This document shows, in pieces, positions 60,030-64,000 of a stretch of 64,000 bases of DNA. The DNA comes from Cyathus striatus. Taxonomy: Eukaryota; Basidiomycota; Agaricomycetes; Agaricales; Nidulariaceae. The notes under the pieces are model-generated. The model worked only from the letters and a program-made list of their open reading frames with translations. It was not told where the DNA came from and did no database searches. The stretch is taken from the NCBI GenBank assembly GCA_025738555.1, contig JAOVFP010000001.1, forward strand, positions 3,286,001 through 3,350,000, given 5' to 3'. Made by a program: the position numbers and the translations under genes. The first letter of the stretch is position 1. Each line of letters opens with the position of its first letter.

Positions 60030-60345
60030 AAAGATTAAAAACAGGACCAGCCTGAATCAGTTTCTGTGATTATAGATTAACGAAATATTAATACGATGTG
60101 ATAAAGCTTGCCTAGCGTTTGAGAGGTGACCGGGCACTCACTCATTCAACAAGTAATCCAGTCGCGGTTATATAGCGTATCAGCTTTTAGCATTTTACAA
60201 ATCAGTGATCACTGTAACGAGCTGCACAGCAAATTTCAGAACTGAGCAACACATTTCATCATCCTGGGAATTGAAATGAGGACAAAGTGATAAGCTTTCT
60301 CTTCGATCGTGTATACTCAAGGGATAAATCTGAAGGTGTGTCCAA
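60030..60345 (-). promoter_or_regulatory. Orphan copy of the secreted-protein promoter/leader (copy 3)
   Basis: On the minus strand: a diverged upstream block (GGACACACCTTC…CCCTTGAG, 60314-60343), a TATATAA motif (60168-60174), the GTGCCCGGTCACCTCT block (60122-60137), a CTAGGCAAGC donor-like site, an AG acceptor with GCTGGTCCTGTTTTTAATC (60051-60033) and a GTAAGT donor. All elements keep the order of copies 1 and 2. The next ATG downstream (about 59991) opens only 7 codons, so the secreted-protein body is missing. Confidence 0.6.
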
Positions 60346-60370
60346 GTCCTCCGCATGTTCGGTGTTGATG

Positions 60371-61680
60371 AGGACCCCGAAAGCGCCCATAGAGGTATGA
60401 TACTGGTCCGCGGAAATTTTGGGACTTTTGGACCCATGTCGGAGGACAGTCCGCGTATATTTGATTGATTTTCGGCCAATAGGTAGGGTGGAAAATCCAC
60501 GTATGAATGGCGTGTGGGGGGAGGTACCATTCATTGTCCACGTACAGTTGAGTGGTCACCGGTGCCGAAGGTTGGCAGAAGGTGCCGCCACGTAGAGCAC
60601 CCCTTGTTGCTTAGAAACTACAAGATGACCCTGTTCATTGTCACCAATCGACTAAGATCGCAGCCAAAAAAGGTAGGAGCAGAGGTGATGAGGCGCTCAC
60701 AGCTATGATGAGCGCCATACACTACGCCAAAAGACGTGGCTATATTCGCACAGACATACGACGCCACAAGAGAGGATAGAGTAAGTAAGAAATGAAGGGC
60801 GAAAACGAGATACAATGAAGACAGGAAAAAGAAAAGAAGAAGTAAGAAGTAGAGAGAATAAAGAAAACGGCGGCTAGCTAAAGTAAATAAGATATATAGG
60901 TATAAAAATGAGATATGTAACTGAGGTTGTGAGTGGGTGGGTGACTGCGAAACGGCAAAGCGTCATCAATGTACCTAGCTGGTGCCATAGTTATCACCAA
61001 ATTTGAGAGTACAACATCTTTTGCCCGAAATAGTATAGAGTCAGCGAGTTTCTGTACAAATAAGCTCAGGGTAACATTTTTTATCCAACTGTTGCATGCC
61101 CGAATTCCAATCACTCAAGCTCGCATCACAAGAATAAGCAGGAGCAGTAGTGGGAAGGCACTCACAACCAGAATAAGAACCGTGACACCGCTCAAACAAG
61201 AAATCTATAGACAGTACTAAACAATGTAAAAGTTTAAAGATGAAAGAAAGCAACAAGAAAGAGACAAGAAAAGACGAAAGATTTGTGTTGGATTTGTGTT
61301 TTCATTGGCTATAAGTCGAAAAGTGAGGGAGCGAGAAAGACGAGTGGACGATGTATGTTATAGCTTATGTATTAACCAAATGCAAAAGTTTTTTGTAGCA
61401 GAACAAAGGAACTTCCGACTACTCTGTAGACAGACAAGTATTAGTTTTTTTAGTTCATACATTACTTTATACATAGGATCTTTTACTTAGGCGCCTGTGG
61501 TGGATTTTGGCGCTTATAAAGCGCTTAACAAGGTCGGAGGACGAAATCCGCGTATAACTCACCAATTTTGGAGGTATCATCCCACAATCCGCGTATGGAT
61601 GCCCTTATTCCGCCAAAATCTGTCCACGTATCGATTTTCGAGTCCGTCCTTCAACCTCTATGGGAGTTTTCGGGGGTCCT
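60371..61680. mobile_element. hAT-like non-autonomous DNA transposon
   Basis: The 1310-bp element is flanked by a perfect 8-bp duplication TGTTGATG (60363-60370 and 61681-61688). Its ends are inverted repeats: AGGACCCCGAAAGCGCCCAT on the left and, read inward from the right, AGGACCCCCGAAAACTCCCA, both continuing to ATAGAGGT. Subterminal copies of TCC[GA]CGTAT lie near 60453, 60500, 61550, 61591 and 61625. An 8-bp duplication plus subterminal repeats is the hallmark of the hAT superfamily. No transposase frame is seen, so it depends on another copy. It inserted just upstream of the orphan leader. Confidence 0.8.
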
Positions 61681-61688
61681 TGTTGATG

Positions 61689-63091
61689 TCCTATGTGAGT
61701 GCCTAAAATGAAGCAGAGACATCGCCACCGCCCATATTCGGTGATAATTTTATGGGAGAGAGCCTCGGATCGCCGAGAAAGTGTGCCCGGATCCTGCCAT
61801 GGCACGCGCGCTGATTCTGCTAACTCTGCCACAAATGAAGAGGACCTACAATGTTGCCATGTTACTACTGTCGGAATTAAGTAGCACAGTAAGCTTAGGA
61901 AGAGCTCGTAGGGATCAAGGATTGGTCACATAAGGCCGCCGGTAAGATGATGATCATAGTGAGTTGATTTTGAAGATGTCATAGCCATTGTTTCTTTGAT
62001 AACATGCAATTTTGCTGTGATGAAGTTTCTTCGAAGAACATTTATAACTTGAAAGGAAGAGACGCTCGAAATACGGTGATGCTAACGTAAAGGGGAAGCC
62101 TAGGAAGGGTACCAGGTTGCATGAGTATGCCCATTCATTTGCTAGCATACACACTGAAAATATGTTGAGAAGACAGACAATCCAAAGACAATCCCTCCAG
62201 CGGCATATCAAGTAGCCACCCTTAGCCGCAGTATAATTCACACGTACCATCATGATCAGCCCCGGAGGCGACGGTACAAGACACCTTTCAGGTTTCCATC
62301 AGATAAAACACGTAGAAAGGTTTGTAGGAGTTTGTAGGCCGTCCAAAGGTCGTCGTTGATTGGAGTATGGTGCGGATTGCTTAGTCACCACTAGTTTTGT
62401 ACAGCGGCAAAATTGGGCCACGAAATTTTTTGAAATTTTTTGGCCAATTTCGTTCATCTTTTGAAGGTTTAAGAGTATATTATATCTGTATGATATTGAT
62501 ACTTCATCAAAAGAGTAGATTGTAAGGTGAAATGTGGTGCTTTCATAGCTTCCTTCACAAATTTGAAGCATAGGAGTGATGACTAACTATGTCTATTTAT
62601 AGTAATTACATTCCCAATATGGTAATTCGGCAAAATCTGGAATGTGTGAAAAATATAACTCGCTCAGTTTTGGGAATATTGACAAATTGTTTAGCAGAAT
62701 TATTCAATTCATCAAAACAAGCATTTCTACAAGAGGAATAAGAAAATGGGGTTATTTTGCGTGAGAAATATCAAGTGACTTTTCCTTGTACAAAAGTTGT
62801 GGTGACTAAGTGATTCGCACCATAAGTAACTTGAAGTCTTGAAGTAGGTAAATGTTAACTCTTGAGGTAGTAAGCAAACAACGACAAACAGACGACGACG
62901 GACGTCGGAAGTCCACCCCGTGTGAAAGTTTACGGCTTGCCCCTTTCTGTTTTTATTCCTGTCCCATTTCCTCCACAAACAAACACTCTATGGTCATGGG
63001 CCTGTAGTTAACATGTTCATGACTCCCGGGGAATGGTACACCAAAAAGTTACAAAAGATATGTTTTGTTGCAAGATGAGGTCATGCTAAGA
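61689..63091. other. Intergenic, nothing recognised
   Basis: Short frames on both strands, none protein-like. Confidence 0.4.
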
Positions 63092-63093
63092 TA

Positions 63094-63378
63094 CTGCACC
63101 CTTTCGACCAACTGTTCATCGAATTATGCTGTGATGACGATGAACAGTTGGACCCTCTGTTCAAGGGTCAGTGTGATGCGTGACAAACTGAGGATCTGTT
63201 CATCACTAAATGATTTTCAGCTGAATTTTTCACAAATAACGACGATTTTATTTTATGATTTTAAATATTTCCTTGTACCTCTGTTCATGGGGAGCTGTGA
63301 CGCGTGACGAAACGTACATTTGTTCAAGTTCACGGCACCGTGTGATGCGTTACTGAACAGTTGGTCGAAAGGGTGCAG
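63094..63378. mobile_element. TA-flanked MITE (Tc1/mariner-like)
   Basis: The 285-bp segment has terminal inverted repeats CTGCACCCTTTCGACCAACT at 63094 and its exact complement ending at 63378, extended by GTTCA. TA lies directly outside both ends (63092-63093 and 63379-63380). Inside, GTGTGATGCGT-like motifs repeat three times, alternating with GTTCA. There is no coding capacity. It sits about 155 bp upstream of F-box paralogue C. Confidence 0.75.
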
Positions 63379-63533
63379 TAGTCCCAATTTCGAAATATAG
63401 AAATCTTCGCCTTTATCTGATACAAATCACATTATCATAGTAGGAGCTTAAAAATAGGTTCCTGAGCGCTTGATGGTAGTCATTTATCAGATCTAAACTA
63501 TCAGACCAGCACTAGCAAGTGACGCAACATACC

Positions 63534-64000
63534 ATGCTCAAGGTACCAACAGAAATTTGGCACCATATCGCATCGTTTCTGCCAGATACAGTACTTCATG
63601 ATCTTCTGTCTGTGAACAGAGCGCTCTTCTATTTGTCCATGAGGGTTCGTCACAAAGAGCTGTCTTTAGACATCTACGATGACTCAATTAATGACAAACT
63701 GGAGCGATTTAAGTAAGTCCAGTTTGCACTTGCAGTTTCATACGCATCCCGTTAATGTGTAAGCTTAGAGAGCGCGGATTGAACATATATGTCAGGAAAT
63801 TAACACTCCGTGCTCGCTATAGAACAGAACTCTCCGGTGAAAACGTCGCTGGCCCATCCTCTTTGCTGGAAAGTATCCGTTTATTGGAATTTCTGCAAGG
63901 TCTGTGTATCGACGTACAAGGCCATCCGAGTGGCTTCTTCCCAGACGACCTCCATGATTTTATATCATCAGTATGGTGTATTATACCTGGAACCCAATTC
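63534..64000 (+). CDS. F-box protein (paralogue C), cut by window edge
   Basis: Exon 1 is 63534-63712 (179 bp, as in paralogues A and B) and encodes the F-box (LKVPTEIWHHIASFLPDTVL, LLSVNRALFYLSMR). A 56-bp intron (GTAAGT..CTTAG) leads to exon 2 at 63769, which is open to the window end. It reads ERGLNIYVRKLTLRA, then SSLLESIRLLEFLQGLCIDV, aligning with the other two. The start is placed at the ATG matching the paralogues; a GTG 15 bases upstream is not needed. The rest of the leucine-rich region and the tail exon lie outside. Confidence 0.82.

Overview
The window looks like nuclear DNA of a basidiomycete fungus, most likely an Agaricomycete. The genes are broken by many short introns (mostly about 50-110 bp, GT..AG) and include very small exons. 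Encoded proteins have fungal relatives: mitochondrial Atm1, Gal1-type galactokinase, a Pps1-like phosphatase and a CaMKK/Ssp1-like kinase. F-box genes are numerous, as is usual in mushroom-forming fungi. No rRNA, tRNA, CRISPR array or bacterial-type operon was seen. All exon joins given here were inferred by eye from splice sites, reading phase and protein similarity recalled from memory.

Layout. 0-15 kb: the 5' part of atm1 (minus strand, running off the left edge), a three-exon F-box/LRR-like gene, a long gene-poor stretch with a TA-flanked inverted-repeat element, a small SnoaL-like gene and an intronless F-box gene. 15-20 kb: gene-poor, with an old degenerate duplication. 20-41 kb: a conserved core with a tail-anchored coiled-coil protein (possibly LINC/KASH-like), a CaMKK-like kinase, a 50-residue cysteine-rich protein, an ARO8/KAT-like aminotransferase with a damaged N-terminal exon, galactokinase and a 1331-residue dual-specificity phosphatase.

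41-64 kb is accessory DNA. It holds a degenerate tandem repeat array, two abutting elements with terminal inverted repeats (TIRs), a roughly 0.9 kb fold-back repeat, a 1.3 kb hAT-like element with an 8-bp target duplication, a TA-flanked MITE, and remnants of a DUF6698-like gene and of a zinc-finger gene. Mixed among them are two more paralogues of the first F-box gene and three small secreted-protein genes.

The most interesting feature is this secreted-protein set (47.7-48.6, 52.6-53.1 and 55.8-56.4 kb). Each has a first coding exon of 81-90 bp encoding a signal peptide, a phase-0 intron, then a mature region unlike the others: a cationic C-terminal helix, a tiny proline-rich peptide, or a longer proline/serine-rich protein. 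Two of them share a promoter and an apparent noncoding leader with two introns. A third copy of that leader, near 60.1 kb, has lost its gene. This suggests a duplicated expression and secretion module attached to variable mature peptides, in a transposon-rich neighbourhood.
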